Positions 27,244 through 39,549 of a DNA stretch of 64,000 nucleotides are shown here, in pieces. The DNA lies in NCBI RefSeq assembly GCF_002105195.1, contig NZ_MUHU01000007.1, positions 62,001 through 126,000 of the forward strand, in the 5' to 3' direction. Position numbers and translations under genes: made by a program. The notes below the pieces were generated by a model, which saw only the letters and a program-made list of their open reading frames with translations, made no database searches and was not told the DNA's origin. The stretch is from Derxia lacustris. Its GTDB lineage: Bacteria; Pseudomonadota; Gammaproteobacteria; Burkholderiales; Burkholderiaceae_E. Positions within the stretch are counted from its first letter, which is position 1, and each line of letters starts with the position of its first letter.

Positions 27244-29498
27244 TGAAAGTGCTGCGCGCCGGCAGGGGCGGGAAGTTGCATGTCCGGTAGTGGAATGCCG
27301 GCCGGCGGGCCGCTCCTTACCGTCGCGGGAAAGCTGTCGGCGGCAGCGAGCGCGCCGAGGGAATTGACATCGAGGATCAGCGCCACCTCGCCGCTGCCCA
27401 GGATCGACGAGCCGGACACGCCGCGCATGTGCTGGAGCAGCCGGCCGAGCGGCTTGATGACGGTCTGCTGCTGGCCGTGCAGCACATCGACGATCACGCC
27501 GTAGCGCGTGTTGCCGGCGCGGATCACCAGCACGCTGTCGCGCTCGGGCGGCGGCGCGTCGAGCGCATACAGCGCGCGCAGGCTGACCACCGGCAGCACC
27601 TGACCGCGCAGCTCGATGCAGCTGCGGCCGCGCGCATCGAAGGGCGAGGTCTCGGGCCGGGTCGCGATCACCTCGCACACTGCGTCGAGCGGCACCACGA
27701 ACTTGCTGTGGCCGACGCCGATCAGAAAGCCGTCGATGATCGCCAGCGTGAGCGGCAGCCGGATCTCGATGCAGGAGCCCTGGCCGGGCGTGCTGGCAAT
27801 GTCGACCGAGCCGCGCAGCGCCTCGATGTTGCGGCGGACCACGTCCATGCCGACGCCGCGCCCGCTGAGGTTGGTGACCTTCTCGGCGGTGGAAAAACCG
27901 GGCTCGAAGATGAGCTTGAGGATGTCGGCATCGGGCGGCGTGACGCCGGGCCTGACCAGGCCGCGATCCCAGGCGCGTTGCAGCACGCGGTCGCGCGCGA
28001 TGCCGCGCCCGTCGTCGACGATGCGGATCAGCACGCTGCCCGACTCGTGGCAGGCGCTGAGCGTGAGCCGGCCCTGGGCCGGCTTGCCGCTGGCGGCGCG
28101 CTGCTCGGGCGCTTCAAGGCCGTGGTCGAGCGCATTGCGCACCAGATGCATCAGCGGATCGGCGATGCGCTCGACCACCGCCTTGTCCAGCTCGGTATCG
28201 CCGCCGACGATCTCCAGCGCCACGTCCTTGCCCAGCTCGGCGGCGGTATCGCGCACCACGCGCCGAAAGCGCGCAAAGGTCTCGCCGATCGGCACCATGC
28301 GCAGTTGCAGCGTGCTGTTGCGCACCTCCTCGATCAGCCGGGTGATCTGGCGGTTGGCCTCGATCAGCGGGCGCTGCTGCGTGTCGCGCGCCAGCTGCGA
28401 GGCACCGGCGCCGGCAATCACCAGCTCGCCGAGCAGGGTGATGACTTCATCGAGCCGGTCGGCCTGCACGCGGATGAAGCGGTTCTCGTCGCCGTCGCGC
28501 TGCTGCTGCTTGCGCAGCGCGGCGGCCACCACGCGCGGATCGACGCCGGCCTGCTCGACCAGCACCTCGCCCAGCATCGGATGGCTGCCGCTGCGCGCCT
28601 CGGCCAGCGCCTGGCTTTGCAGGCCCTGGGCCAGCTGGCTCTGGGTCACGGCGCCGACCGCCACCAGCATCTCGCCGAGCTTGCGGCCGGGCGGCTGGGC
28701 GGCGATCAGCGCGGCGCAGTCGGGCAGGGCGGCGCAATCGGGCAGGGCGGCGGCGGGCGGTTCGATGCGCAGCGTGCAGTCGTCGCGCACGAAGCTGAAC
28801 GCGGCCTCGATGCCGTCGCGGCCGAGCGGCGTGTCGATGCTGAAGTCGAAGGCCAGATGGCAGTCGTCGCCGGCCAGCGTGTCGAGCGGCGGCACCGCCG
28901 CGGTCTTGCAGCGGATCGCGCCCATGCGGCCGATGCCGCCCAGGTACTGGAGGATGGCCAGCGGGTCCATGCCGTTGCGGAAGGTGTCGGCATTGAAGCT
29001 GACCGCCACCTGCCAGTCGCCGCCGGCCGGCGCCGGCGAGTCCGACGCGGCGGCCAGCGCCGGCGTGGCGGCCGCCACGGCCTCGGTGCCGCTGGCCAGT
29101 TGCAGCCGCAGCACCAGCGCGGCGCGCGCCTGTTCATCGGCCAGCGTGGCGGCGAGCGGGTTCTGTGCCGCCTCGATCAGCGCGCGGATCTGGTCGTTGC
29201 TTTGCAGCAGCAGGCTGCCGAGCGCCGGCGTCAGCGCCAGCTGGCCCTCGCGCAGCCGGTCGAGCAGGGTCTCGACGTGATGCGTGAAGCCGACCACCGC
29301 ATCGAGCCCGAACATGCCGGCCGAGCCCTTGACCGTGTGCGCGCAGCGGAACAGCGCATCGAGCAGCTCGCGGTCGTCGGGCGTGTCCTCCAGTTGCAGC
29401 AGCAGCTGTTCGAGCATCTCGATCTGCTCGTTGGCCTCGCTGATGAAGGCCGGCAGCGCCTCGGCGATGAAGCTGGCGTCGTAGCCGGCGTCGCTCAT
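27240..29498 (-). CDS. cheA: CheA chemosensory histidine kinase
   Basis: A 752-residue CheA. The Hpt domain carries H54 in [14 protein letters not shown]. No clear CheY-binding P2 domain is seen. Instead, at about 265-335 there is a repeated pattern ([20 protein letters not shown], then [20 protein letters not shown]) resembling nucleotide-binding MshEN-type motifs of type II/IV secretion ATPases. Dimerisation ([18 protein letters not shown]), ATPase boxes ([31 protein letters not shown]) and a C-terminal CheW-like domain follow. It overlaps the STAS gene and the receptor by 4 bases each. Partners are the adjacent CheY, CheB and possibly the upstream response regulator. Confidence 0.95.
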   Translation of the reverse strand: MSDAGYDASFIAEALPAFISEANEQIEMLEQLLLQLEDTPDDRELLDALFRCAHTVKGSAGMFGLDAVVGFTHHVETLLDRLREGQLALTPALGSLLLQSNDQIRALIEAAQNPLAATLADEQARAALVLRLQLASGTEAVAAATPALAAASDSPAPAGGDWQVAVSFNADTFRNGMDPLAILQYLGGIGRMGAIRCKTAAVPPLDTLAGDDCHLAFDFSIDTPLGRDGIEAAFSFVRDDCTLRIEPPAAALPDCAALPDCAALIAAQPPGRKLGEMLVAVGAVTQSQLAQGLQSQALAEARSGSHPMLGEVLVEQAGVDPRVVAAALRKQQQRDGDENRFIRVQADRLDEVITLLGELVIAGAGASQLARDTQQRPLIEANRQITRLIEEVRNSTLQLRMVPIGETFARFRRVVRDTAAELGKDVALEIVGGDTELDKAVVERIADPLMHLVRNALDHGLEAPEQRAASGKPAQGRLTLSACHESGSVLIRIVDDGRGIARDRVLQRAWDRGLVRPGVTPPDADILKLIFEPGFSTAEKVTNLSGRGVGMDVVRRNIEALRGSVDIASTPGQGSCIEIRLPLTLAIIDGFLIGVGHSKFVVPLDAVCEVIATRPETSPFDARGRSCIELRGQVLPVVSLRALYALDAPPPERDSVLVIRAGNTRYGVIVDVLHGQQQTVIKPLGRLLQHMRGVSGSSILGSGEVALILDVNSLGALAAADSFPATVRSGPPAGIPLPDMQLPAPAGAQHFQ

Positions 29499-29809
29499 GC
29501 GGCCGCTCCGGCGCCGAGCAGCGCATCGAGGCCGAGCAGCGCGCAGGCCTGGGCCAGCGTCGGGCTCGGCCGCGCGAGTCGCAGCGTCCAGCCGTCGCGC
29601 GTCAGCTGGTTGGCCAGCGCCACCAGCAGCTGGAGGCCGGCGGCATCGACCTCGGCGACCGCGGCGGCATCGACCGCGAAGCTGTCGTCGGCGGCATCGT
29701 CATGGCTCAGGCCGTCGAGGCTTGCAAGCCATTGCGGCGCCAGCTCGGCCACCATGTAGATGGTGAGTTCGGCCGGCAGCGCCAGACGGGTCGTCACGGC
29801 GGCGTCCAT
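29495..29809 (-). CDS. STAS-domain protein
   Basis: A 104-residue single STAS domain of the anti-sigma-antagonist/MlaB-like fold: LALPAELTIYMVAEL, FAVDAAAVAEVDAAGLQLLVAL. The position usually occupied by the phosphorylated serine (DSSG or DSAG) reads DAAG, so kinase control by serine phosphorylation is unlikely. It lies between cheY and cheA with 1- and 4-base overlaps. STAS proteins in che operons are known in other proteobacteria, but their job is poorly defined; a link between the array and another partner-switching output is inference. Confidence 0.85.
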   Translation of the reverse strand: MDAAVTTRLALPAELTIYMVAELAPQWLASLDGLSHDDAADDSFAVDAAAVAEVDAAGLQLLVALANQLTRDGWTLRLARPSPTLAQACALLGLDALLGAGAAA

Positions 29810-30180
29810 CAGGCCAGCACCAGCTTGGAGACCGCCTCGAGCAGCAGCGGCGGCGCAAACGGCTTGACGATCCAGGCCTTGGCACCGGCGGCGCGGCCGG
29901 CCTGGATCTTGGCGTTCTGGTTCTCGGTCGTGAGCATGATGACCGGCACGTACTTGTGCCTGGGATGCTGCTTGACCTGGGTGAGGAAGGCGATGCCGTC
30001 CATGTTGGGCATGTTCACGTCGCTCACGATCAGGTTCACCTTGGGCAGCTCGGCCAGCTTGGCCAGCGCGTCCTTGCCGTCGGTGGCTTCGACGACCGTA
30101 TAGCCCTCGCGGGCGAGCGCCATGCGCACCAGCGAGCGCAGCGAACTGGAGTCGTCGACGATGAGAATGGTCTTGGCCAT
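29809..30180 (-). CDS. cheY: CheY-like single-domain response regulator
   Basis: A 123-residue receiver domain. Acidic pocket D9-D10, phosphoacceptor D54 (LIVSDVNMPNMDG), T86 in VIMLTTE and K108 in IVKPF are all in place. It has no output domain. Its stop overlaps the STAS start by 1 base. It is probably the phosphate acceptor of the adjacent CheA. With no flagellar genes here, whether it acts on a motor or another output is open. Confidence 0.93.
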   Translation of the reverse strand: MAKTILIVDDSSSLRSLVRMALAREGYTVVEATDGKDALAKLAELPKVNLIVSDVNMPNMDGIAFLTQVKQHPRHKYVPVIMLTTENQNAKIQAGRAAGAKAWIVKPFAPPLLLEAVSKLVLA

Positions 30181-30204
30181 GGGGTCTGCCTGCGGGTGGT
30201 CGGG

Positions 30205-31359
30205 TCAGAAGAAGAGGACTTCGGCGGCCGGTCGTGCCGGGCCGTCGTCATGGCCGGCAGCCGGCCCGGCATGGGCCTGGCGCTGCTCGGCGGTGGTGTA
30301 GTCGCGGCGCAGGTCGGCCAGCCAGGCGGCGGCGTCGGGCGCGGGTTCGTCGCGTTCGAGCGCGGTCTTGAGGCGGGCGATGTCGGCATCGATCACCGAG
30401 ATGATCTGGCTCACGCGGTCCTGGAATTGCAGGCTCACGAACAGGTCCTCGATGTCGGCGCGGATGACGCCGCCCTGGGCCCGCATGCGCTCGGCATCGG
30501 CGCTCAGGTCGCGCACATGGGCCAGCACGTCCTGCACCACGCAGCCGGCCAGTGCCAGCGCGGTCTTGTCGCTGACCGAGGTGGCCGAGGCGGTCTGGAC
30601 GGTGGCGCCGACCATCGCGGTGACGGCGGCCACGCGCTCGGTGATCTGCTTGCCGGTATCGGCCGAGACCTGGGACAGCACGCGGATTTCCTTGGCGATC
30701 ACGCTGAAGCCGCGTCCGGCGTCGCCGAGTCGTGCGGCCTCGATGGCGGCATTGATGGCGAGCATGTTGGTCTGCATCGCGATGTGGCCGACGCCGCTGG
30801 CCATGTCCTGCAACTCGACGGTGGCGCGCGACAGGTCGTTGACGATGGCCAGCATCGCGTCCTTGCTGTCGAGCATCTGGGTCATGGTGGCGATCACCGG
30901 CTGCAACTGGCGCTCGCACAGGGTCAGCAGGCTGATCGTGCCTTCCTGCGGCGCGCGGCCGCTGCCCTTGCCCAGGTCGAAGCCGGCGGCCTCGCATTGC
31001 TCGGTGATCGATGCAAAGCTTTGCACCGCCTTGTCGATGGCGTCCTCGGTCTGGTGCCTGACGCTGCCCACATGCTGCAACCACACCGGCAGCACGCCGC
31101 CGAGCAGCGCCGACAGCCGTTGCAGCCGGTCGCCGCCGGCCGGCCGGGCACCGGCGTCGTCGGCAGCGGCCGGGCGCGCGGCGGCGCGGCGCCAGCCGGC
31201 CGCCAGCAGGCAGCCGGCGACGCCGAGCAGGGCGGTGAATTCGAGCGGGCCGGCGGCGCCCAGCAGCGGCAGGCCGGCAAAGCCGCAGGTGGCGATGCCG
31301 AGCGCCAGATCGGCGAACGGGCGGGCGGTGGCGGCGCGGTCGGAGGTCGGCGGATTCAT
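30205..31359 (-). CDS. Sensor-less methyl-accepting chemotaxis protein
   Basis: A 384-residue chemoreceptor-type protein with two short hydrophobic stretches near the N-terminus (about 17-35 and 41-55) and essentially no periplasmic domain. The signalling hairpin is recognisable but divergent: [20 protein letters not shown] and GRGFSVIAKEIRVLS. HAMP is not evident. It probably senses an intracellular or membrane state, or recruits the array. Gene order places it between the hybrid kinase (16 bases upstream) and cheY (24 bases downstream). Confidence 0.85.
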   Translation of the reverse strand: MNPPTSDRAATARPFADLALGIATCGFAGLPLLGAAGPLEFTALLGVAGCLLAAGWRRAAARPAAADDAGARPAGGDRLQRLSALLGGVLPVWLQHVGSVRHQTEDAIDKAVQSFASITEQCEAAGFDLGKGSGRAPQEGTISLLTLCERQLQPVIATMTQMLDSKDAMLAIVNDLSRATVELQDMASGVGHIAMQTNMLAINAAIEAARLGDAGRGFSVIAKEIRVLSQVSADTGKQITERVAAVTAMVGATVQTASATSVSDKTALALAGCVVQDVLAHVRDLSADAERMRAQGGVIRADIEDLFVSLQFQDRVSQIISVIDADIARLKTALERDEPAPDAAAWLADLRRDYTTAEQRQAHAGPAAGHDDGPARPAAEVLFF

Positions 31360-31375
31360 GGGGCTCGGTTCGGGT

Positions 31376-33751
<2,376 letters not shown>

Positions 33752-33757
33752 GGCGCT

Positions 33758-34162
33758 TCAGCCGAGCCGGTCGAGCGCCGCGCGCAGCCCGGCCTCGGGC
33801 ACCGGCTTGGGCAGCGTGGCCAGGATGTTGAGCCGATGGAAGCGCGCCATCAGCGCCGCCGAGTTGAGCGTGCGGTCGTCGAGACCCGAGGCCAGCACCA
33901 CGCCGCCGGCATAGCCGAGCGCGCCGAGCTGCTCCATGAACTGGAAGCCGTCGCTGCCCGGCATGCCGAGGTCGCAGACGATGAGATCGGGCCGGGCGCG
34001 GCGGCAGGCGGCCAGTCCGGCGATGCCGTTCTCGGCGGTGCTCACGTCGCTCACGCCCAGGTCGCGCAGCATGTCGCCGAGCACGGCCAGCATGAACTTG
34101 TCGTCGTCGACCAGCAGCGCGTGCCGGGTTCGCTTGGTGTTGACTGCCAGGGTTGCGCTCAT
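33758..34162 (-). CDS. Single-domain response regulator
   Basis: A 134-residue receiver domain: acidic pocket DDD at 19-21, phosphoacceptor D64 (LIVCDLGMPGSDGF), lysine in TLPKPV. There is no output domain. The ATG at 34162 marks the start of homology; upstream codons are not conserved-looking. It is the first gene of the operon that runs to cheB and lies divergent from the large hybrid kinase, so it is a natural acceptor for either hybrid kinase's Hpt domain. Confidence 0.88.
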   Translation of the reverse strand: MSATLAVNTKRTRHALLVDDDKFMLAVLGDMLRDLGVSDVSTAENGIAGLAACRRARPDLIVCDLGMPGSDGFQFMEQLGALGYAGGVVLASGLDDRTLNSAALMARFHRLNILATLPKPVPEAGLRAALDRLG

Positions 34163-34398
34163 GGGGTCGCCGTCCGTGATGGCTGTAGGTGAATGCCTAC
34201 AAACCTTGACCTTAGGCGCTGAACGGCATTGGCGACCGAAGGAAAAGAGCGGCTTTGCCGGGGCTAATGCGCCTGGGTCGGCGGCGATGCGCGGCACTGG
34301 CGTGGGATGGACTTTCTTATCCGCCAAAGGAGCGCCGGCCGGCGCCCGAAAATGGCCCGACCGATCCCGATCCCGGGGTCGACTCCGGGGAGAGCGCG
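34163..34398. promoter_or_regulatory. Divergent promoter region of the two signalling units
   Basis: The 236 bases between the response-regulator operon and the large hybrid kinase must carry both promoters. I could not pick out confident -35/-10 pairs or operators; the segment is less GC-rich near 34180-34215. Confidence 0.4.
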
Positions 34399-37300
34399 AT
34401 GCAGGCAGCGCCGCTGCGCGACGACGAGACCGCGAGCCTGGGCTCGCTGCATGCGCTCGATGTGCTCGACAGCGCGCCCGAGGCCGAATTCGATGCGCTG
34501 GTGCGCGCCGCCGCGCTGGCCTGCCAGGTGCCGATCTCGCTCATCAGCCTGATCGATGCCGGGCGCCAGTGGTTCAAGGCCAATCTGGGCCTGCCCGGCG
34601 TGCGGGAAACCTCGCGCGATCTGGCCTTCTGCGCCCATGCGGTGCTCGGCGACGAGTTGTTCGAGGTGCCCGACGCCCGGCTCGATGCGCGCTTTGCCGG
34701 CAATCCGCTGGTGACCGGCGCGCCGCACATCCGCTTCTATGCCGGCATGCCGCTGCGGCTGGCCGACGGCAGCCGGATCGGCACGCTGTGCGTCATCGAC
34801 CGCGCGCCGCGCCAGCTCGATGCGACCCAGCGCGAGCTGCTGCGCTGTCTGGCGCGCGCCGCCGCGCTGGCATTGGCGGCGCGGCGCGAGCAGCAGCAGC
34901 GCGCGCGCGCCGATCTCATCCTCCAGCACAGCGCCGATGCCATCGTCGGGCTGGCGGCCGACGGCACGGTGCAGCGCTGGAATCCGGCGGCGGCGCGGCT
35001 GTTCGGCCATGCCGCCAGCGAGGTGCTGGGCCGGCCGTTCGCCGCGCTCATGCTCAGCGACCGCGCCGGCTGCCTCGTGCCCGCCGCCGACGGCCCGGCC
35101 GAGGACCGCTGCTGGCTCGACCGCCACGGCCGGCCGATCTGGGTCGCGGTCACCACCGTGGTCGAGCGCGACGCCGACGGCAGCGTGACCGGCGCCACCA
35201 AGTTCGTGCGCGACGTGAGCGCGCGGGTCCAGGCCACGCGCGATCTGCAAGCCAGCGAGGCGCGCTTTCGCGCCTTCGCCGACTGCTCGCCGTTCGGCAT
35301 CTTCTGCACCGATGCCGAGGGCGACTGCACCTATTCCAATCCGCGCTGGCAGGAGATCCACGGCCTGAGCCTGGCCGAAGGGCTCGGGCGCGGCTGGGCC
35401 AGCTCGATGCATCCCGACGATGCCGCGACCGTGGTCGCGGCCTGGCAGGCGAGCGTGGCCGAGCGGCGCGACTACGACCTGGTGCATCGCGTGCGCCACC
35501 GCGACGGCGCGGTGCGGGTGGTGCATGCGCGCGCCCGCGCGGTGCTCGACGCGGCCGGCGGCATCGCCGGCTATGTCGGCTCGGTCGAGGACATCAGCCG
35601 GCGCCATCAGGCCGAGCAGGCGCTGCTGGAGGAACGCCAGCGGCTTGCCAACATCGTCGAGGGCATGCATGCCGGCACCTGGGAGCGCGACCTCGACAGC
35701 GGCGACTGCCGCATCAACGCCATTTACGCCGCCATGCTCGGCCATGACGCGAGCGCCGCCGGCATGGCCGCCGCGCTGGCCGCGCCGATCCATCCGCGCG
35801 ACCGCGAGCGCGCCGACGCGCTGCTGCAAGCCCACCTGAGCGGCGCGACGCCGGCCTACGAGGCCGAGCTGCGCGTGCGCCACCGCGACCAGCGCTGGGT
35901 CTGGGTGCTCGACCGCGGCAAGCTGGTGCAGTCGGGCGGCGACGGCCGCCGGCGGCTGGCCGGCACGCGGCGCGACATCAGCGAGCGCAAGCAGGCCGCC
36001 GAGGCGGTGCGCGCCGCGATGCAGGACCGCCAGCGCATCCTCGACGCCATGCCGCTGCTGGTCGCCTACTGGGACCGCCGGCTGCTCAACCGGTTTGCCA
36101 ACCGCGCCTATGGCCAATGGTTCGGGCTGGCGATGGAGACGCTGCCGGGCCTGCACATCTCGGCGGTGCTGGGCGGCGAGCTGTACGGCCGGCTGCTGCC
36201 GGCGCTGACCGCCGCGCTCGGCGGCGCCGAACAGCATCTGGAATGCCCGATCCGGCGCGCCGACGGCGCCATGAGCCAGGCCGACTGCCGCTTTCTGCCC
36301 GACCTGCGCGACGGCCGGGTGCATGGCCTGCTGGCGGTCGTGATCGACGTGACCGAGCTGAAGGACGCCCAGCGCGAGCTGGAAAAGCTCAATCTCGCGC
36401 TGCGCGCCCGCAGCGAGCAGGCCGAGCAGGCCTGCCATGCCAAGAGCGCCTTCCTGGCCAATGTGAGCCATGAGATCCGCACGCCGATGAACGCGGTGCT
36501 CGGCATGCTGGCGCTGCTGCGCCGCACCGAGCTGAATCCGCGCCAGGCCGACTACGCCGCCAAGAGCGAGGGCGCGGCGCGCTCGCTGCTCGGGCTGCTC
36601 GACGAGATCCTCGATTTCTCCAAGATCGAGGCCGGCAAGATGACGCTCGATCCGCAGCCGTTCCGCATCGACCGGCTGCTGCGCGATCTGGCCGATCTGG
36701 TCGCGGCCATGCTCGGCGGCCGGCCGCTCGACCTGCGCTTCGACATCGATCCGGCGCTGCCGGCGCTGCTGCTCGGCGATGCGCTGCGGCTGCGCCAGGT
36801 GCTGACCAATCTGTGCGGCAACGCGGTCAAGTTCACCGCCGCCGGCGCGGTGGTGCTGAGCGTGAGCGTGCTGGCGCGCGACGCCGCCGGCGTGACGCTG
36901 GAACTGGCGGTGCGCGATACCGGCATCGGCATCGCGCCCGAGCATCAGACCCGCATCTTCAGCGGCTTTGCCCAGGCCGAGGTGTCGACCACGCGGCGCT
37001 ATGGCGGCACCGGTCTCGGCCTCGCGATCAGCCAGCGGCTGGTGGCGGCCATGGGCGGCGAGCTCGAGCTCGACAGCGCGCCGGGCGTCGGCAGCCGCTT
37101 CCACTTCCGCCTGACGCTGCCGGTGCTGGCCGAGGAAGGCGATCCGGTCGTGGACGCAGTCGCGCCCCGGCCGGCGCCGGTCCGGCTCGGCGGCCTGCGG
37201 CTGCTGGTGGTCGAGGACAACCTCAACAACCGGCAGATCGCGCTCGAGCTGCTCGAAGGCGAGGGCGCGACGGTGACGCTGGCCGGCGACGGTCAGCAGG

Positions 37301-38298
37301 CGCTCGATGCGCTGGCCGCCGACGCCGGCTACGACGCGGTGCTGATGGACTTGCAGATGCCGGTGCTCGACGGCTTCGATGCCACCCGCGCGATCCGCCA
37401 GCGGCTCGGCCTGGCCACGCTGCCGATCGTCGCCATGACCGCCAATGCCATGCCCAGCGACCGCGACGCCTGTCTGGCCGCCGGCATGAATGCGCATGTG
37501 GGCAAGCCCTTCGACCTGGACGCGCTGGTGCAGCTGCTGCGCCGGCAATGCGGGCGCGCGGCGCCGGGCGATGCGGCCGATGCCGCCGCGCCCGCCGGCA
37601 CCGGCGCCGCGCCGCCGATGGCAGCCGTCGCGTCCGTCGAAGCCCTGACGTCCATCGCCGCCGCCGCGCCGCCCGATGCCGCGCTCCAGGCCGCCGCCCA
37701 GGCCGCCGGCGTCGCGCTGGCGCCGGCGCTGGCCCGGCTCGGCGGCCGGCGCGATGCGCATGCGCGCCTGCTCGCCGGCTTCGTCGAGACGCTGGAAGCG
37801 CTGCCGACCCGGCTGCGCCAGGTGGCCGCGACCGGCGGCGCGCCGGCCGCCGCGCGCGAGCTGCATGCGCTCAAGGGGCTGGCCGCCACCGTCGGCGCCG
37901 AGGCGCTGGCCGGCGCGGCGGCCGACGCCGAGCGCGCGCTGCACCGGGCGCCGGCCGCCGGCGTCGCCGCCACGCTCGATGACGCGATCGGCATCGTCGT
38001 CGCGGCGCTGCCGGCGCTGCATGCGCTCGACCGGGCGCTCGGCGCCGCCGCCCGGCCCGCGCCGCCCGCCGCGAGCCTGCCGCCGGCCCGGCTGCACGCC
38101 ATGCTGCAAGCGCTGTCGGCCCAGCTGGCCGGCGCCGACATGGCCGCCACCGATTCGGCCGCCGCGCTGCGCCAGGCCTATGGCGCCGCCTGTCCGGCAG
38201 CGCTGCCGGCGCTCGACGCCGCCATCGGCCGGCTCGACTTCGCCGCCGCGCTCGGTCATTGCCGGGCGCTGCTCGCGGCCGCGCCGGCCGGCGACTGA
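34399..38298 (+). CDS. Large hybrid sensor histidine kinase (GAF-PASx4-HK-REC-Hpt)
   Basis: A 1299-residue cytoplasmic hybrid kinase. A GAF domain (about 12-165, with SRDLAFCAHAVL and GTLCVIDRAPR) is followed by about four PAS/PAC modules to about 665, the dimerisation domain with H691 (FLANVSHEIRTPMNAVLG), ATPase (GGTGLGLAISQRLVAAMGG), a receiver with D984 (LMDLQMPVLDG) and an Hpt with H1156 (ELHALKGLAATVGA). No transmembrane segment is visible. GGGGAG precedes the chosen ATG; 48 upstream in-frame codons lack homology. It has no cognate regulator of its own downstream and is divergent from the chemosensory operon, whose single-domain receivers are likely targets. Confidence 0.92.
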   Translation: MQAAPLRDDETASLGSLHALDVLDSAPEAEFDALVRAAALACQVPISLISLIDAGRQWFKANLGLPGVRETSRDLAFCAHAVLGDELFEVPDARLDARFAGNPLVTGAPHIRFYAGMPLRLADGSRIGTLCVIDRAPRQLDATQRELLRCLARAAALALAARREQQQRARADLILQHSADAIVGLAADGTVQRWNPAAARLFGHAASEVLGRPFAALMLSDRAGCLVPAADGPAEDRCWLDRHGRPIWVAVTTVVERDADGSVTGATKFVRDVSARVQATRDLQASEARFRAFADCSPFGIFCTDAEGDCTYSNPRWQEIHGLSLAEGLGRGWASSMHPDDAATVVAAWQASVAERRDYDLVHRVRHRDGAVRVVHARARAVLDAAGGIAGYVGSVEDISRRHQAEQALLEERQRLANIVEGMHAGTWERDLDSGDCRINAIYAAMLGHDASAAGMAAALAAPIHPRDRERADALLQAHLSGATPAYEAELRVRHRDQRWVWVLDRGKLVQSGGDGRRRLAGTRRDISERKQAAEAVRAAMQDRQRILDAMPLLVAYWDRRLLNRFANRAYGQWFGLAMETLPGLHISAVLGGELYGRLLPALTAALGGAEQHLECPIRRADGAMSQADCRFLPDLRDGRVHGLLAVVIDVTELKDAQRELEKLNLALRARSEQAEQACHAKSAFLANVSHEIRTPMNAVLGMLALLRRTELNPRQADYAAKSEGAARSLLGLLDEILDFSKIEAGKMTLDPQPFRIDRLLRDLADLVAAMLGGRPLDLRFDIDPALPALLLGDALRLRQVLTNLCGNAVKFTAAGAVVLSVSVLARDAAGVTLELAVRDTGIGIAPEHQTRIFSGFAQAEVSTTRRYGGTGLGLAISQRLVAAMGGELELDSAPGVGSRFHFRLTLPVLAEEGDPVVDAVAPRPAPVRLGGLRLLVVEDNLNNRQIALELLEGEGATVTLAGDGQQALDALAADAGYDAVLMDLQMPVLDGFDATRAIRQRLGLATLPIVAMTANAMPSDRDACLAAGMNAHVGKPFDLDALVQLLRRQCGRAAPGDAADAAAPAGTGAAPPMAAVASVEALTSIAAAAPPDAALQAAAQAAGVALAPALARLGGRRDAHARLLAGFVETLEALPTRLRQVAATGGAPAAARELHALKGLAATVGAEALAGAAADAERALHRAPAAGVAATLDDAIGIVVAALPALHALDRALGAAARPAPPAASLPPARLHAMLQALSAQLAGADMAATDSAAALRQAYGAACPAALPALDAAIGRLDFAAALGHCRALLAAAPAGD

Positions 38299-38744
38299 CC
38301 GGCCGGACGCCCGCCGCCGCCTTCTGTCGTCAAGCCGACATTCGCGCTGTAGCAATCAGTACATAGTGAACAAGCGGAATTGCCGGTCCTGCAAAAGGGG
38401 CCGGATTTCATTTCATATTCAGTAATGGCATATGTCTTGCTAATTTTTCCGCGTCACGCTGTATTCTTATCTATATACAAGCGGCTGGCCCACGAAACCA
38501 AAAATCCCGCATCGATCCCGATCCGTTTGCACGCTGTTGCCGACGCTGCATCCGGCGGTCGGCTGGCGTGATCCGGCCGACATCGGTCAAATAGCCACGC
38601 CGATATTGCGCTGCAAAGGACTGCAAACGGCAATCGATGGTCGCTCCGGCAATGGCAGGCGCGCCAATGCCGGCAATTCGCTGGGCGGATCGGCTTATTG
38701 CCGCGTTTGCCCCTTGCCGCACCATTTTCCAAAGGAGTTCTGCA
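38299..38744. promoter_or_regulatory. AT-rich intergenic region before exbB
   Basis: This 446-base gap contains the only clearly AT-rich stretch of the window (about 38340-38500). No coding frame has recognisable features. On the plus strand TTGCTA (38437-38442) and TGTATT (38460-38465) are 17 bases apart and could be a promoter for exbBD-tonB. A Fur box would be expected for such genes, but I do not see a convincing 19-base match. Confidence 0.45.
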
Positions 38745-39176
38745 ATGAATGTTGAATGGCTGTCGCTGGCGATCGACTGGGGCGTGCTCGGTCTGCTGGC
38801 CCTGCTCAGCGTGGTGGTCGTGGCCATCGGCATCGAGCGCGCGATGTACTTCCGCGGCGTGGACGTGAACGGCGCCGCCGATGCCAAGGCGCTGGAGCTG
38901 GCGCTGACGCGGCGGCTGTTCGTGATCGCCTCGGTGGCCAGCAATGCGCCTTATGTGGGGCTGCTCGGCACGGTGCTCGGGATCATGCTGACCTTCGACC
39001 GCATGGGCCACGGCGCGGTGGTCGATACCGGCCAGATCATGAGCGGGCTGGCGCTGGCGCTGAAGGCCACTGCGGCCGGTCTGGTGGTGGCGCTGGTCGC
39101 GGTGTCGCTCTACAACGCGCTGCTGCGCAAGACCAATGTGCTGCTGCTCGAATGGGAGATCGCCCATGCGCGATAA
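38745..39176 (+). CDS. exbB: ExbB-type proton channel subunit, short (type 2)
   Basis: A 143-residue MotA/TolQ/ExbB-family protein that with ExbD uses the proton gradient to energise TonB. Helix 1 is [19 protein letters not shown]. The conserved pore region is [17 protein letters not shown], and [19 protein letters not shown] is helix 3. It lacks most of the cytoplasmic loop of ordinary 220-240-residue ExbB and resembles the short ExbB2 type known from epsilonproteobacteria. AAAGGAG is well placed before the ATG. It overlaps exbD by 11 bases. Confidence 0.88.
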   Translation: MNVEWLSLAIDWGVLGLLALLSVVVVAIGIERAMYFRGVDVNGAADAKALELALTRRLFVIASVASNAPYVGLLGTVLGIMLTFDRMGHGAVVDTGQIMSGLALALKATAAGLVVALVAVSLYNALLRKTNVLLLEWEIAHAR

Positions 39177-39549
39177 ATCCTTCGAGAGCCTGAACATGGT
39201 GCCGTTCATCGACATCATGCTGGTGCTGCTGACCATCGTGCTCACCACCTCCAGCTTCATCGCGAGCGGGCGCATTCCGGTCAATCTGCCCAAGGCCAGC
39301 GCCAGCAACGACGAGGCGCGGCCGGCCGAGACCATCGAGATCGACGCGCAGGGCAAGCTGTTTCACGGCGGCGCCGAGGTGGATTCGGCCACGCTGCGCA
39401 GCCAGCTCGCGGCGCTGCCGCGCGACACGCCGGTGCTGCTGCGCGCCGACCGGGCGGTGGCGCTGCAAGGCTTCATCGACGTGGCCGATCTGCTCAAGCA
39501 GCTCGGCTTTGCCAAGGTGGCGGTACAGACCGAGACGGGGCATTCATGA
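39166..39549 (+). CDS. exbD: ExbD biopolymer transport protein
   Basis: A 127-residue ExbD/TolR-family protein. A short cytoplasmic N-terminus is followed by one helix with the proton-carrying aspartate in [17 protein letters not shown], then a periplasmic domain ending [14 protein letters not shown]. It overlaps exbB by 11 bases and tonB by 4 (ATGA). Together the three genes form a complete energising complex. Confidence 0.93.
   Translation: MRDKSFESLNMVPFIDIMLVLLTIVLTTSSFIASGRIPVNLPKASASNDEARPAETIEIDAQGKLFHGGAEVDSATLRSQLAALPRDTPVLLRADRAVALQGFIDVADLLKQLGFAKVAVQTETGHS

Noticed and set aside
24394..27246. A 950-codon plus-strand frame opposite the PAS-containing receptor
   Set aside because: It mirrors the receptor coding pattern and has no recognisable domain; the receptor hairpin signature on the minus strand is unmistakable.
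34264..38355. A 1363-codon open frame on the minus strand opposite the large hybrid kinase
   Set aside because: Its translation is Arg/His/Gln-rich without motifs, while the plus strand has a complete GAF-PAS-kinase-receiver-Hpt order. It is a GC-driven antisense frame.
38380..38571. A 63-codon frame in the AT-rich spacer before exbB
   Set aside because: No Shine-Dalgarno sequence and no motif; the base composition suggests regulatory DNA rather than a gene.
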